A stretch of 64,000 bases of DNA from Pisaster brevispinus (Eukaryota; Echinodermata; Asteroidea; Forcipulatida; Asteriidae), in contig JAMKCF010000029.1 of assembly GCA_023634235.1 (NCBI GenBank), positions 1,674,001 through 1,738,000 on the forward strand. The letters are read 5' to 3'. The notes under the pieces were generated by a model. The model made no database searches and was not told the DNA's origin. It saw nothing but the letters and a program-made list of their open reading frames with translations. Positions 26,901 through 37,500 of the stretch are shown piece after piece. The translations under genes and the position numbers were made by a program. How positions within the stretch are numbered: position 1 is the stretch's first letter; every line of letters begins with the position of its first letter.

Positions 26901-29900
26901 GAACTTATCAAGGTCAGAGTTCAAACGCATTTTTTTTTTATCACAGAATCTTTGTGTTTTTATGATGGTGGAGTTTTCCCTGTGCTGTATTCTTGGTACC
27001 ATACAGGATACTCTTCCTACTTAAGTCTGCTTTTTGATTTTTTTTGCCCTTGGATTAGAAAAATATTTATTAAAACAGCTAGAAAAGTCCATAAAGCCTA
27101 CACCATTTGTGAGTGTAAGTCAGCCCTTGTGTTCGATAAAATGTTTCGACTTTTTTCCACAGACTAAATATCATGCCTGCTTGATACTCTCTGGTACTGC
27201 AACAAATAATTTATTTTGTACCTGGAGTTGGGACCAAACCCATGGCCTTTGATATTCAAGCTCTGTAGAGCAGGTTTCTTGAACATAAAGTACAGGATTT
27301 GTAATTATTATAAGAAACAATGAATAGTTTGAATTTGAAAGCTTACTGATATGTTAAGGTAATACTAGCTTTAATCCTCGAAGGCTCGATTTCACAAAGC
27401 ACTAAGATTCATCCTAAGATGAGTTGTCAGTATTACCATAGTGATTTGTATTGTGACATCACACTTTGCTTAGCAGTTAAGATCAATCTTAGGTCTTTGT
27501 GAAATCGAGCCCAGAGAAATATGCAGTAGTGTTCAAGTCAAGGAAACATTACTTTGTTTCTGTTTTTATTTTGACAGAAAAGGAATAAGCCTCAAGAGCC
27601 ACCCAAAGTGCCAAAGGCAGCTCCTTTCTTTCTTCCAACGGTAGCAGGCCTCACACCTAAATTTGTAACACCAGACACTGAGGAAGATAAAGACAAGGCA
27701 AGTCCATTTTTATTCTTTCTATTTTATATTTGTGGTAGCATAGGATTACTTAAAAGCACTTTTGCTGCTAACCACAACAATTTATCATGGCAATATTTTG
27801 TTCAGTAAAGACTGTTTACCAGTTAAATTGCCATGTTACATTGTTGTGACCGGTGCCCCTCTATTTTTGGCTTAGCTGAACACGTCTTGAGATGTGGCCC
27901 CTTTCTTCATATCCAAATTAGAGAAAAACAGTCTGGTGCAATCTCCATAGAATGTAAGATGTAATGTTTTCTCCCATCGGGGCTGTGTACACATCCTGCC
28001 TGCAGGAAGTCCAGGCTCCGTGGCATGTTTGCGAACAATTGATGTCACAGGTTGACACAGTTTGTATTTTGTAGCTCAACGGTCTATTCATATCGATAAT
28101 CGGGATCAGTGGAATTTTTTGATGATAATAAAAGCTGTATAGTTTCACTCTGTGAAGCGTGTATGAAAACATATGTGTTGTGTTTTGAGCATGATGTAAG
28201 ATTGTTATGTAACGGATTGTAGTCGTTTAGGGGTCACAGTGGGAGGTAAATTTGATGGCACCACATGCGATAGACATACATTGCCAAGTAAAAATATTTC
28301 ACAGCTCAGGAATAACCTCCTGTTGAATGGGACAGTCAGCTTGGCGTAGTGGTATCTTCCCTTGCCTTCCACCTCTAGGACCCTGGTTTGATTCCTGCCG
28401 GGGGCACTGTGTCGATTAGGTTTTCATTCCCTGCCTGAATGCGTGGGTTTTTCCTGGACTAATGCTCTGGGGTTTTCCTCCTACATCTAAAACTGAAACT
28501 TCCTTTCTTGTCTTCTCTCTCCATTGGGTTCTTGGCTAGTATAGTGATTCAGTTCGCTTTTCTGAGAGTCCTTGGCTTTACAACCAGAATTAATCACTAA
28601 ATAAATAAAAACAAATGATTGTCTTTTCCTAGGATACGGGAAGAGCTTTCAGTCAGCAGAGCTTTGGGTCACAGTCCGTCCTGTCAGCAGCTCTGGAAAA
28701 GAGTGTCCATACAGAAACATGTAAGTTACACTGATGTGTATAGACCCCGTGCACAAGGCGTAGTGCACTCATACCAGCCTATCCTGTCTGCACTGAACAT
28801 TCAACTCCCAAAATGGTGGAAATGGTAGACGCGCATTGTTCGGAGGAGCGTTTCGCGTTGTGCAAGGGGTCTATAGAAATCAATAGACCCCTTTGCATAA
28901 CGCTAAACGCTACAAGTACGCTGACGTCACACATACGTTTTTACGCATAAAGAACACCTATCGTCCAATGATCTGCCTCCTTTTGGCCTCAGGGATGGCA
29001 CTCTACGTCATATGCAAGGGCTCTATTGATAAAAGAACAAACTCTCTCTTTTATTTATTCATTCTTTATTCATCTTCTTCCTCATTCTCTTTAAGGCATG
29101 TGCAGATGCAATTTAGGTCTTCATATCCTAGTTAAATACACTTTCAGGAAATGTACAGCAGTTAAACATTTTTTTTTTTTTTTTTTTTTAAATCCGCTAA
29201 CAAAAGCAAATGGAATGGGTTCACCTTTGACTTGTGAATTGGTTTAATTCTTTAGTTCTGTGTTATTTGGTGTTGCCACAAACTCACAGTAAAGTTTGTG
29301 CAAGGACTAAAGTTTAACTAGAGGTTGTTTAGTGGCATACGTAGGGCATGTGCACAGAAGTTGTAGTGTAAACGACTCTAGTCACGCCATGTCAATGTGA
29401 CTGGCAGCTCAATGTGAATTAGCATTTTCTGATAACTGGTCCACTCTGCCCTGTGCTATGAAAACGGCTACTGATAACCAGTGATGTGACCATGCCCGGT
29501 AGGCTGGTTCCAAATAGTAGACTAGCGTAGTCCAACTATCTTCGACTAGACAGAGTTTGGGCTAAATTAGTTGAACTATGGTCAACGTATGGCCCATGTA
29601 TGATGAGCATTGTCTTCTCAGTGCTCCTGAGTCCTGTAGACAAACTCAATTTCTAGGCACCATGGGTAGGATTTGAATCTGTGACCCATCGCAGTGTAGA
29701 GAGGGAAGTGTTACGTGAACGCAACCAGAAACAAGCTTTAGATGTAAAATTCACTGACAGAAACAATATCTGAGAGCAATGCAAGAGTGGGTTGGTAACC
29801 TGAAGCAATTTTCAACCGTTTAGCATTTGTCATTTGCAAAGAAATTCAGTAGACACATTTGTTCGTTTGTAAATTCCACCATCTTGAAACCAAGCTCATA

Positions 29901-32069
29901 ACCAAACCAGCAACTCGGTCACAGTCATGACAGCTATGTCACCAGGTTGGGGGAGGCGGAAAGTAGGGGAAATCTGGGAATATTGAGAAAAAGGAGTTTT
30001 GATTAGAAAGTTCAAGATAGAGTTTGTATCAATCCTCTTGTCATTTACACTATTTCAGAAATACTCTTACAATTTATGGGGGGGGGAAGCTGGGAATTGT
30101 ACAAAACAAGTGCCAGGAAAAGAAGATCTATTGTAAGTGCAAGATTTCAGCATGTCATGGCCATTTGCCAGTTGTTTATCAGAATTTCCAATTAATATTT
30201 GGATTTGGAAGGCCATGTCTGAATGGAGTGACTTCAGCTATGGCTATGGCTGCTGGCTATGGCTGCTGTCTGTAATGACTATAATAAAGAACAAGTCTTA
30301 ACAGCAACCTGGCCTTAGCCTTTACAGAAGTCCTACTGTCAGGCTCTGCCTAGTTACCAACCTCTGCAAAACTAAAATAGAGTTATGAAACCACTCGGGA
30401 AATATGTTTGGAGACTAGTCTAAAAAGAAAGAGAGAAAACATGAAGAACAAAATGTGTAGTTTCTTGATCTCAAGGTAATAGAACAAACAGGAATTTTTC
30501 ATTAATAGCAAAAAAACTTGGAGCAGTATTACCCAAACTCTGAGTAATTGGTTGAGAATGTAAGAGGAAAGGGTAATAAACTCTGGGTTTTTTTTTAGTT
30601 TAGTTATTTTTTGTTTCTTTACTTCCCAGAAAAAAACGTTTATTTTGGTATATCAATCTATATTGGGTTCATCAGGAGGTAAAAATACTACAGTAAAATC
30701 CATACGATGATGTCTTAAATGTAATTGAATTTATTTTAATCCCCCAATCAATAGCACACCTCAGTCAATTATATGAAGGGGAAAAGGTCAAAACAAGGCT
30801 TGCTACATTTACAAGTTGACAATACCCAAATTTACTAGCCCTAAAAATTACAATATTTGTCTGAAAAAGATGATTTAAAAACAAAACAATACTCACAGAG
30901 AGCTCTTTGACATTATCCCTCCCAAGTAAACAGTATTTGGCAATGCTCCCTACAAGTTAGAGTGAAATACCCACAGAAAGTAATTGTGCTCTTTCTCGCT
31001 GAAGGCTAAAATGGAAAAGAGAAAGGTCCAAAGATAACGGACACAAACTTTAAGGTTTTACAGTAAATACCTAAATACGAAAGGAAGATTGAGGGCGCAC
31101 TTGCTCACAACCTTACCAAGTTCACTTTTTGTGTTCACAGATGAAGATGTTCTTGCTCTTATGAAAGCACTGTCCCCATCAGAGATTGATGTGGAGCTTC
31201 GTAGTCTGTCACCTGTCGGGGGTGGTTCAACGCAGGCCATGAAGCAGTTTCTTGTTTTCCTTCGCATGAGTCTAGTTACCAACAGCGATTTTGAACTCAT
31301 ACAGGCTTACCTGGGACTTTTTGCAAAGGTGAGTGAGTCTCTTAGCAGGCTTGGCCATAGAGGTTATTTTGTGTATGTACGCTCATAGTAGTTCGTAATA
31401 GTGTGCCCGTTATTATTATTATTATTAACAAACATGACCCTGGGTCACATGATAATATTTCTGCAATGGCGTAGAGCTGCCAACTCTCCCTGATTCTGCA
31501 GAAAGTTCCCTGAAAATAAACCAATCTTTCCATGTTCTGATGAACAAATTTGAAAATCTCCCTGATTATGGAAGCTTTGTCCCTATAATGTTGAATGTAA
31601 TTCTAAACATCTCCCTGATTATCGGACAAAAACTCCCGATTGCAAGATGCAAATGTTGGCAGCTCTGAATGGCGTGCTGATTGGTTCCCCAGGAAAGGCT
31701 GGGGAGAAAACAAATACAAGTTACTGAGGGCTTGTCAAGTTGGTTTAAATCATGTCATAAGAGGGCGCTGTTATGAATAACTACAAGCTATCAATCACTG
31801 ACGCCTTGAGCCAAGACTAGTGTCTGTGATGTTTTGGATTAAAGCGACTTTTTATATAGTATCCCAGACAAATACTAATTACAAGAAGGAGAAAGCTTAG
31901 CTATTATGGCGTGGGAGTCAAGTAAATCCAAATGTAGGTATTTCATAAAAGTTCAAGGTGTAAAGAAAAAAGAGGAACCTAATTAGTTTAATTTAACCTG
32001 TGTAACATCCCACGCACTACAATCATTTTTAGCTGTTTCGCGCAGCGGAACAGCTCTTGTTTTCGTTAA

Positions 32070-32107
<38 letters not shown>

Positions 32108-34421
32108 GTATTTTTCAGACAAAATTCGTTCTAAGCGGCTTTTTGCATAGTTCCTAAGGAGCAATTGCAATGAAACTTTCAGTGATGAAAGGCATTGGTG
32201 CAATGATGATTTTAAAACAATTATGTCATGATGACGTCATCACCTGTCACGTGACGTCATCTTAAAGTTTCCTTTTTTTTAATATTTGAAAATCTATATC
32301 AAATCAACCACAAGAGACCGTAGGTTTCTGTTTGCGGGATTGGGTGGGGATAAATTAGGTCTTCATTTTATTCAGTGTGCGTGACCTCACATAACCTCTA
32401 CTTCCGGTCTAAACAGGAAGTGCTTTGTAATTCAAAAGTGGAAATAGTTATGAAGTTGCTTTCAACGATGTTATTGTCTGGCAAGGGTGGGCAATTACAA
32501 AAAAATACCGATGACGTCACAACACACAAGAGCGCCCTCTAGCGGCAGGTTGAAAACTGATCAAAATGGACTTTTTGAAGATGTGTGTGGTGAAGTTTTG
32601 TGTATTCACTTCAAAATTTACACACATGTTGATCGTCGAGCAGCCATCATATGTGTGAAATTTCAGATCGATGACGTCATCGGGGGTCACGTGACGCGGC
32701 ATTAAAGGTGCCTTTTTTAAAGTCGTATATCTCCCTAAATGTTAGTGCGATCATGTTGAAACTTGGTAGGTTGTTGGATATTGGCAAGTTCTTGTAAATT
32801 CTGAAATGATGTCGTAATGACGTCATCACATGATTTTTTATGATTTTTTCTATTTTTTGCACCTTTTAGTCATAAATTGCTTACAAAACGTGGTATAATC
32901 CAAATTTTTTTTTAAACAGGCTTGAACGTCATAACTACTTTGAATACAAAAAAAACTTTCAAATTCAGTTGAGTAATTTGAAAAAGTTATGACGAAACAG
33001 CTCGGCATTTGTGCACAAATGCAACATGTCTAGTTTTTGTTCTGAATTGTGCTATTAACATTTGTTTTATCTGGAATATTCAAGAGAATATTATAACACT
33101 AAAACCATATGAGGGTAACAATTATTATTTGTTTATTACCTTTAACACCGATGAGTATTAAGCACTGTATATCAGTTGGATCGCTGGCAGATCACGTGGG
33201 TGGGATCGGAACCCAGGACTTTTGCCATGCTAGAGCAGATGTCTTATCACATAGGCCACTGACCTCACAGAACTCAGGAAAGTACTGAGTATATATTGCT
33301 TAAAACACATGGCAACTGTTGATGTAGCTGTGATGATATTTGTTTTAGTGAATTTGCGGATGATAGTGCTTTAATTGCATTCCATAGTGGACCAGAAAAT
33401 AATCATGGTGCTGCTCTCAAAAAATTTATTGAGAGATTTGATAATTCTTTATAGTGTTGTAGTTTGAGCACTACTTGAGTACTACTTGAGTACCATTTTA
33501 TCGATACTCTTAGGCTACTGGTACTTTTACTCGGCAAGCAAAATACTTGTAGTCCATACTTGACTGAAAATAATCTATATTTGAATCTACTCTGACTTTC
33601 AGTACTTGTGGTCAAAAAACCACTTTCCTTTCTGCCTTGAACCAAGACTAATGCAAGCAGAGGGTGGTTGTGTAAGATTCAGCCTCACTTTCAAATCAAC
33701 TTGAGTTACTGCTATTGTCGGTGCTGTGGTCTTGGGCTCAACATACATTAATTGTGCATGCTCAGTGATGCATAGCAAATTATTCCATTGTGTCAAGGGT
33801 AATGGACAATGTACGTGGAAAATTTATGGGTTTGTTTATACAATGCAAAAATTATCATATACACAATTATTTGTCTCCTCCTACCCCCCCCCCCCCCCCC
33901 CAGGCAAAAACCTGATGATTTAATTTAAACCGATTATGAAAATAAATTAAATGAATGAACAGATAATTATACTGTGATAAAGAAATAGACAAATGCATGT
34001 TTTCATGTTTTCATGTTTTAGGGCAGTAGTTAAGATTATGTGAACCAAATTATTGTTTAATTGAGAAACAATTTCCACTCAGATTGCAAATGAGGTAGAA
34101 AGAACATGTATTCTTTATCGTCACTTCAACTGTTGCTGGTAATTATTTTATAATAAATAATGTCTGAGATGAGAGGAGTGGATAGAAGATTATCTATCCC
34201 CCCAAAAAACAGTTGTGAATCTTACTGTTTGAAACTCTCCTGATATTTGTCTCAATCTTGCTCATTTACAGCTCCATGGTGATGAAATAGCAACAGAACC
34301 CAGCTTGGTTCAAGAGGTGAACCAATTGGTTAATGTTCAGCAGTCGTCATGGCAACGTATCCAAGCACAACTCAACAAGTGTCTGTGCTTGATAACGTAC
34401 ATGAAAAACCCTGCTGTGTGA
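9144..34421 (+). CDS. WDR36: WDR36/UTP21, small-subunit processome WD40 protein (22 exons)
   Basis: WDR36 is the UTP-B complex component Utp21, needed in the nucleolus for 18S rRNA processing. Exons: 9144-9287, 11164-11191, 12667-12767, 14434-14551, 15370-15502, 16377-16431, 17348-17480, 18553-18728, 19408-19528, 20275-20424, 21336-21484, 22162-22276, 23422-23587, 24255-24363, 24508-24587, 25604-25711, 26023-26123, 26764-26912, 27578-27697, 28633-28720, 31141-31328, 34272-34421. They sum to 2,682 nt (893 residues plus stop), and phases agree at every junction. Length is close to human WDR36 without its extra N-terminus. Recognisable blocks in order: GFRALG near the start, GKAFHTY, HPTTYLNKILLGS, QDWGPVTAISFRT, ATGSTPGHIALWNLE, WDSIAACHQG, AIDITSCGNF, GLNQMVITGAS, MDSTIRTWDLPSS, SPTGDFLATSHVD, then the Utp21 C-terminal domain (about 660-893) with PKVPKAAPFFLPT and ELRSLSP. 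Two WD40 propellers precede that domain. Intron 19 has a GC donor. Exon borders are my reading of the sequence. Confidence 0.97.
9724..9875. mobile_element. Foldback hairpin element in WDR36 intron 1
   Basis: The left arm (about 9724-9800) is the near-exact inverse of the right arm (about 9806-9875), with a loop of a few bases around tatt at 9800. The arms share ggttcgttccgc/gcggaacgaacc, ctatcgtctcccc/ggggagacgatag, and tactcctag/ctaggagta at the ends. Such compact palindromes are typical of non-autonomous DNA elements, but no family is identified. Confidence 0.85.
10913..11050. mobile_element. MITE-like family A, copy 1 (intron 1)
   Basis: This shares gcttaccagaataaggttacc and the terminal gcttaagcagc...atgaaattgggccc block with copies at 17.90, 21.03 and 21.53 kb. 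This copy keeps the right end and has lost the left terminal repeat. Confidence 0.75.
11625..12140. repeat. Near-perfect 258-bp tandem duplication
   Basis: Positions 11625-11882 recur at 11883-12140 with only two or so substitutions (for example gctacat against gctatat near the right end). It lies in WDR36 intron 2. It is either a very recent duplication or an assembly duplication. Confidence 0.95.
13854..14243. repeat. Three-copy ~140-bp degenerate tandem repeat (intron 3)
   Basis: Units start near 13867, 14006 and 14149. Each begins with a version of acttggcatatcaactcc, followed by tggtttgtggattggtct and a ctaagtcaaatg block near the end. Copies differ by roughly a fifth of positions. The array ends ~190 bp before exon 4. 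Confidence 0.85.
14617..14822. mobile_element. MITE-like family B, copy 1 (intron 4)
   Basis: The ends form terminal inverted repeats: gggcccaatgtcatggctc at the left and the inverse of gagccatgaaattgaagccc at the right. The interior contains gcagggaattccgcgcttac, which recurs in the copy at 56.77-56.96 kb. Confidence 0.85.
16492..16633. mobile_element. Inverted-repeat element with internal duplication (intron 6)
   Basis: Outer arms (gttatcacac...gcgagtggaatac and gtattccactcgc...gtgtgataac) are inverse copies of about 45 bp. Between them gcgtctgcgtcccatatcc occurs twice in direct orientation. The flanks are not obviously related. Confidence 0.85.
17471..17816. repeat. 25-bp minisatellite that duplicates the exon 7 splice donor
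   Basis: The unit ttcagaacag + gtaaatagtttataa is repeated 14 times without change, apart from one base in the last copy. The first ten bases of the first unit are the last ten coding bases of exon 7, and the rest is the start of intron 7. Each unit therefore carries an identical 5' splice site (cag|gtaaat) and an upstream ttcag that resembles a 3' splice site. Confidence 0.97.
17900..18062. mobile_element. MITE-like family A, copy 2 (intron 7)
   Basis: Left end gggtccacttccatagagctgctt and the inverse-related right end gcttaagccaagccc bracket the family core with ataaggttaccag and a gactggcatcctgctcat block. Confidence 0.8.
18935..19155 (-). repeat. Dispersed repeat, copy 2 (intron 8)
   Basis: This is the inverted match of 1240-1470. 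Read on the minus strand it begins in a short ATT microsatellite and runs through the tttttccggagggagga block. No coding capacity is evident. Confidence 0.7.
19607..19930. repeat. Three-copy ~115-bp degenerate repeat (intron 9)
   Basis: A block with catccactgtgattt, gccagcctgca, a gatatcat-like stretch, gcatctacacagtacac and caaccctcctactgtctga recurs about three times with moderate divergence. Confidence 0.75.
21033..21201. mobile_element. MITE-like family A, copy 3 (intron 10)
   Basis: It opens with gggcccaatatatagagctg and ends with tactttttgggcc. These ends are inverted repeats, and the core has gagcaggataccagtcac. It is one of the two most complete copies. Confidence 0.85.
21534..21714. 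mobile_element. MITE-like family A, copy 4 (intron 11)
   Basis: It opens with ggctccagtttcatagagct and closes with gcttaattgggccc, ~50 bp downstream of exon 11. The same core appears in copies 1-3. A further fragment (agcaaaaatgagcaggatac) is at 57687-57720. Confidence 0.85.
23636..23931 (+). mobile_element. tRNA-derived SINE, copy 1, with (AAAT)n tail (intron 13)
   Basis: The head looks like a polymerase III promoter: ttggctcggtggt resembles an A box and ggttcgaatcc matches the B-box consensus. The body contains gcatgggttttctcc, ggggttttcctc and acatctaaaactgaacat, shared with copies at 28.33, 43.09 and 52.45 kb. It ends in about 20 aaat repeats (~23851-23930). It begins ~50 bp after the exon 13 donor. 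Confidence 0.88.
24935..25600. repeat. Degenerate ~75-bp T-rich tandem repeat (intron 15)
   Basis: Some eight or nine diverged units carry versions of attattttgttgatatt, gtggactgttttcattg and tccatattttccattg. The array fills nearly all of intron 15 up to the exon 16 acceptor. Confidence 0.85.
27383..27512. mobile_element. Short inverted-repeat element (intron 18 to 19 interval)
   Basis: Ends ggctcgatttcacaaagc and ctttgtgaaatcgagcc are inverse copies of ~18 bp, with further inverse matches inside (ctaagattcatcctaaga against atcaatcttaggt). Total ~130 bp, no coding capacity. It lies 66 bp before exon 19, inside intron 18. Confidence 0.88.
27698..27703 (+). other. GC-type 5' splice site of WDR36 intron 19
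   Basis: Exon 19 ends in aag and is followed by gcaagt. The reading frame continues exactly into exon 20 at 28633, and no nearby GT donor keeps both the frame and the protein alignment. AAG|GCAAGT is the usual context of the rare GC-AG introns. Confidence 0.85.
28332..28611 (+). mobile_element. tRNA-derived SINE, copy 2, abutting WDR36 exon 20
   Basis: The head has agcttggcgtagtggta (A box) and ggtttgattcc (B box). The body has tgcgtgggtttttcctgg, ggggttttcctcc and acatctaaaactgaaac. The 3' part (gagagtccttggctttacaa) matches copy 4 and ends in ctaaataaataaaa. The tail stops about 20 bp before the exon 20 acceptor, so little more than the tract tgtcttttcctag separates them. Confidence 0.88.
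28740..29034. mobile_element. Two adjacent inverted-repeat elements (intron 20)
   Basis: The first (about 28740-28875) runs from tagaccccgtgcacaaggcg to a right end cgcgttgtgcaaggggtcta, its inverse. The second (about 28880-29034) runs from caatagacccctttgcata to tatgcaagggctctattg. Related single ends occur near 11.48 kb (acaaggggtcaat) and 63.47 kb (tgcaaggggtcaaatag). Confidence 0.75.
32029..33040. repeat. Probable degenerate transposon relic (intron 21)
   Basis: The segment starts near gctgtttcgcgcagcggaac, with a ~30-base T run at ~32071-32102, and ends near acgaaacagctcggcatttg. The two ends share an inverted agctgtttcg/cgaaacagct. Several tgacgtcat motifs recur inside. No protein-coding remnant is visible. 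The transposon interpretation is tentative. Confidence 0.4.
33160..33270 (-). repeat. tRNA-like SINE-head fragment (intron 21)
   Basis: On the minus strand gtggcctatgtgataagaca resembles a polymerase III A box, and gggttccgatcccacc, ~45 bp later, resembles a B box. There is no full cloverleaf, so this is not called as a tRNA gene. Confidence 0.35.
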
Positions 34422-34572
34422 GGTCTCAATTGACGCTGCTGTGTGGATGAGTTGGTCATCACAATCCTCCACCTCCCCCCCCCCCCCCTCCTCCTCGAAA
34501 TTACCATGTTCAGCCTTTGGACAGGTATAAAACATGATTGATAGATCTGATAGATATAATAATTGTATAAGG

Positions 34573-34578
34573 AATAAA
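34573..34578 (+). terminator. WDR36 polyadenylation signal AATAAA
   Basis: AATAAA lies ~150 bp after the WDR36 stop codon on the coding strand. It is the first canonical signal downstream. Confidence 0.6.
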
Positions 34579-37500
34579 GAACATTATTCAGGGTAAAACC
34601 AAAACAATATGATTGATAATGAGTTAAAGAAAAACATAAATAAGTCCAAGAGCTTACTCAAAAATATTTCCACATAAAGTACTGCCATTTGTGAGGATAT
34701 TGACATCAAAACACTCATTTATTTGTGAGCTTGCAAAAAATAACTTTTATTTTAAAAATTCTCGCAATGACCCTGTAACCCTCCAGGCAATGTCATGGGC
34801 CATTTAAAGTGAGCTAATGTGGGACTGCGTCTTCCCAGAGTAAATTATAATAGGCCTATTTATAATACATTTGCGTTTTTCACAGCACATTACATTTGCT
34901 TTAATGACCTTATTTTGAAGTTTCAGTTCATGACCAGAATAAAATATGGCCAATCACCTTTGAATTTGTGTATACCACTACTGCATTCTTGAGTAACAAC
35001 AAATCAAAAACTAAACAGTCAGAAAATTTGTTTAACCACAAACAAATTTGTAAGCACAAATTATATTTTTCTCCTGCAAAATGTGAGTCCAAAGAATTTA
35101 TCTTTCCTGAATGTATTCTGTACATGTATTTTTTGGAAACTTGTTCTGTTATAACAATATGTAAGTTGACTTTTTATAATACAATGACTTGAAAGGTATT
35201 CATTATTTGAAAACCCTGTATTAAGTTGGTAAGAGTAGTCATCTGTATCATCATCATTATCATAATCATTATCATTATCAATATTAAAGCATTCCAATCG
35301 TGCCTTAAGTTTTGATAAAATGTACATCTTTTTGAGCAATATGCCGCCCCCCCCCCCCCCCCCCCATCACACACCCAGACACCCACATCAAAAATGCATC
35401 TCTGTGAAGCATTATTTTGTTTGGGTCTTTCCCATTGTCCCTTCACTTAACATATTCCCATAGTCTTTTTGGACACTAATTTCCTCGTGGAGCACCCAGT
35501 CTTTAGAATTACCCAGAGGAGACCTTTTATTTTCCCCTTTTTCGTTTTGTCCTCGGTCTCCATAAGGTACCAGTCACTCTGTGGACGTTGCTTCGTTCTG
35601 TACACTTAAGAAAAATCCCATTCTTCAACACTGTAACAAACACTGTGTGGACGTTTTCAAGTCCCTTCGCTGTGTAGACATCTTTTGTTCGCAGGTTCAC
35701 ATTTCGTACGTGACACTTAAACACACCTAACATGTTGGTTGACCTGGTAAATCAAGCACTTCTCTTTGTTTTCCCATTGTTTGCCTTTTTTGAAGTGAAA
35801 TGGACCACGCTCTTGGTTTAAATGAAGAGGACATGACCCCACAAGGAAACTTTTAAATTCCCATTGTATTTTGTTCTTTTGGTTTTGTGTTTTTATTTTG
35901 CACGCTTTGAGAACATCTTTGCAACCCAACATCACCCGGTGGTTCCTGGAAAATATCCAGACGTCGTCACACAATCCATAGACCTTCCTATTACAACGTC
36001 ACAGCCGGAGTTTTTGCCAACCGAGCTTGAAATTCTGAGGGAAGCCATGAATGCAAGATCGCCACAGTTTGTAATAATGGTACACAAACATTCAAAATAG
36101 TGTTGACTTTGTTGGAAACGAAGCAACCAATCATGGGATGCATTTTGGGGTAATTCAAAGGTTGCAGAAATGTTGAATTTGGTCACAACGTGTGTTAACA
36201 GATTGAATGTTTTGCTAACATTCGGCCGTCCATGCCAACCAGCACGGGTTGTTAATTAACAATAGAAAGGTCTACTGCTTTGTATTTGGTATTTGAGTTT
36301 AATTAAGGATTAACGTTTAATCATTTATATGGTTTCTTAGTCATAAAATAGGTTTTTTTTGTTCCTCTCTGAGTTATTATGGTACATGATGTGGTTGAAG
36401 TTTTACCTTTGCTGCATCGTGTAATTTTAGATATCAGAGACCTGCCGAAGAGCTCGTGCACGTGTTCTACACATGATAAATTAAAGACCTCAACTGCAAA
36501 AGAAATCATTGTGAGGTTGACATGCGATGGGGATTAATGACAAGTAATGTCTTCATACTGCGTTTAATTATCAACATTTTTTTCGCCCACTACTTTAGTA
36601 AGCTACCTTTTAGTAATCATAGTACAAACTATATATACATTTGTATATTTAATTTGCTATATATGGAATGTTTGAAATAGAAAATGTGTATCCCTGACCT
36701 TCACACTGGTGATCGTGCATTCGTTCAAATAACGGTGTGTTCAAAAATAAGTACATGTAGGTGAGGAGAAAAATGAAATATACAAATAGCTTTTTACTGA
36801 ATATGTTTTTTTTTTATTGCAGTAATCTACATTTTGTTACGATAGAAACTGCACTCGATGGGAAAAGGTATCCAAAAGGTTGAATCGTCAGAAAAAATAA
36901 GAGAGCAAAAAACAAAAATTCACTTCTTCTTTTTTGACAAATAAGTTGTGTAACTAAAACAAAACGATACAAACAAGATATTGAAAACAGAAAAATGTAA
37001 TGATTTGATGGCATCATTCAACCGCAAACCCTTAAAACAAAACGAGAACCTGAAGAGAAATGTCAAGAAATAAAGCCATCCTTCTCCGCGTCTTGACAAA
37101 TACACAAAGACGTTTTGTAGTGCTGACCAAAACAAAAACGAAACCAGAAGCAACATTCTTGGAAACGATCACTTGTTTTTTGTCTGTGCTGGTAAAAGAA
37201 TATGTTAAGCTAGCAATGCTTTCTTTATTAGGTGTACGGCATCAAGCTGTCTTCTTATTAAACCTAATCTTGTGCGACTGTATTATAATCTCCCTGTAAT
37301 TTTGGAAACTCAATTTCTTTGACCATTTTTTGTGTGTACTGTGACTTTCTGCGTTTTATAACAACTGACTAGAGGTTGATTGTAATTAATTAAGCCTGGG
37401 TTTGTGCGTACAATTTGCATATTTAGATAATTAATTGGTGTAAAGCCGGTCGGACAGACTGGCTCACGCATACTACGGGAACCCTTGGTGCCCACCATCG

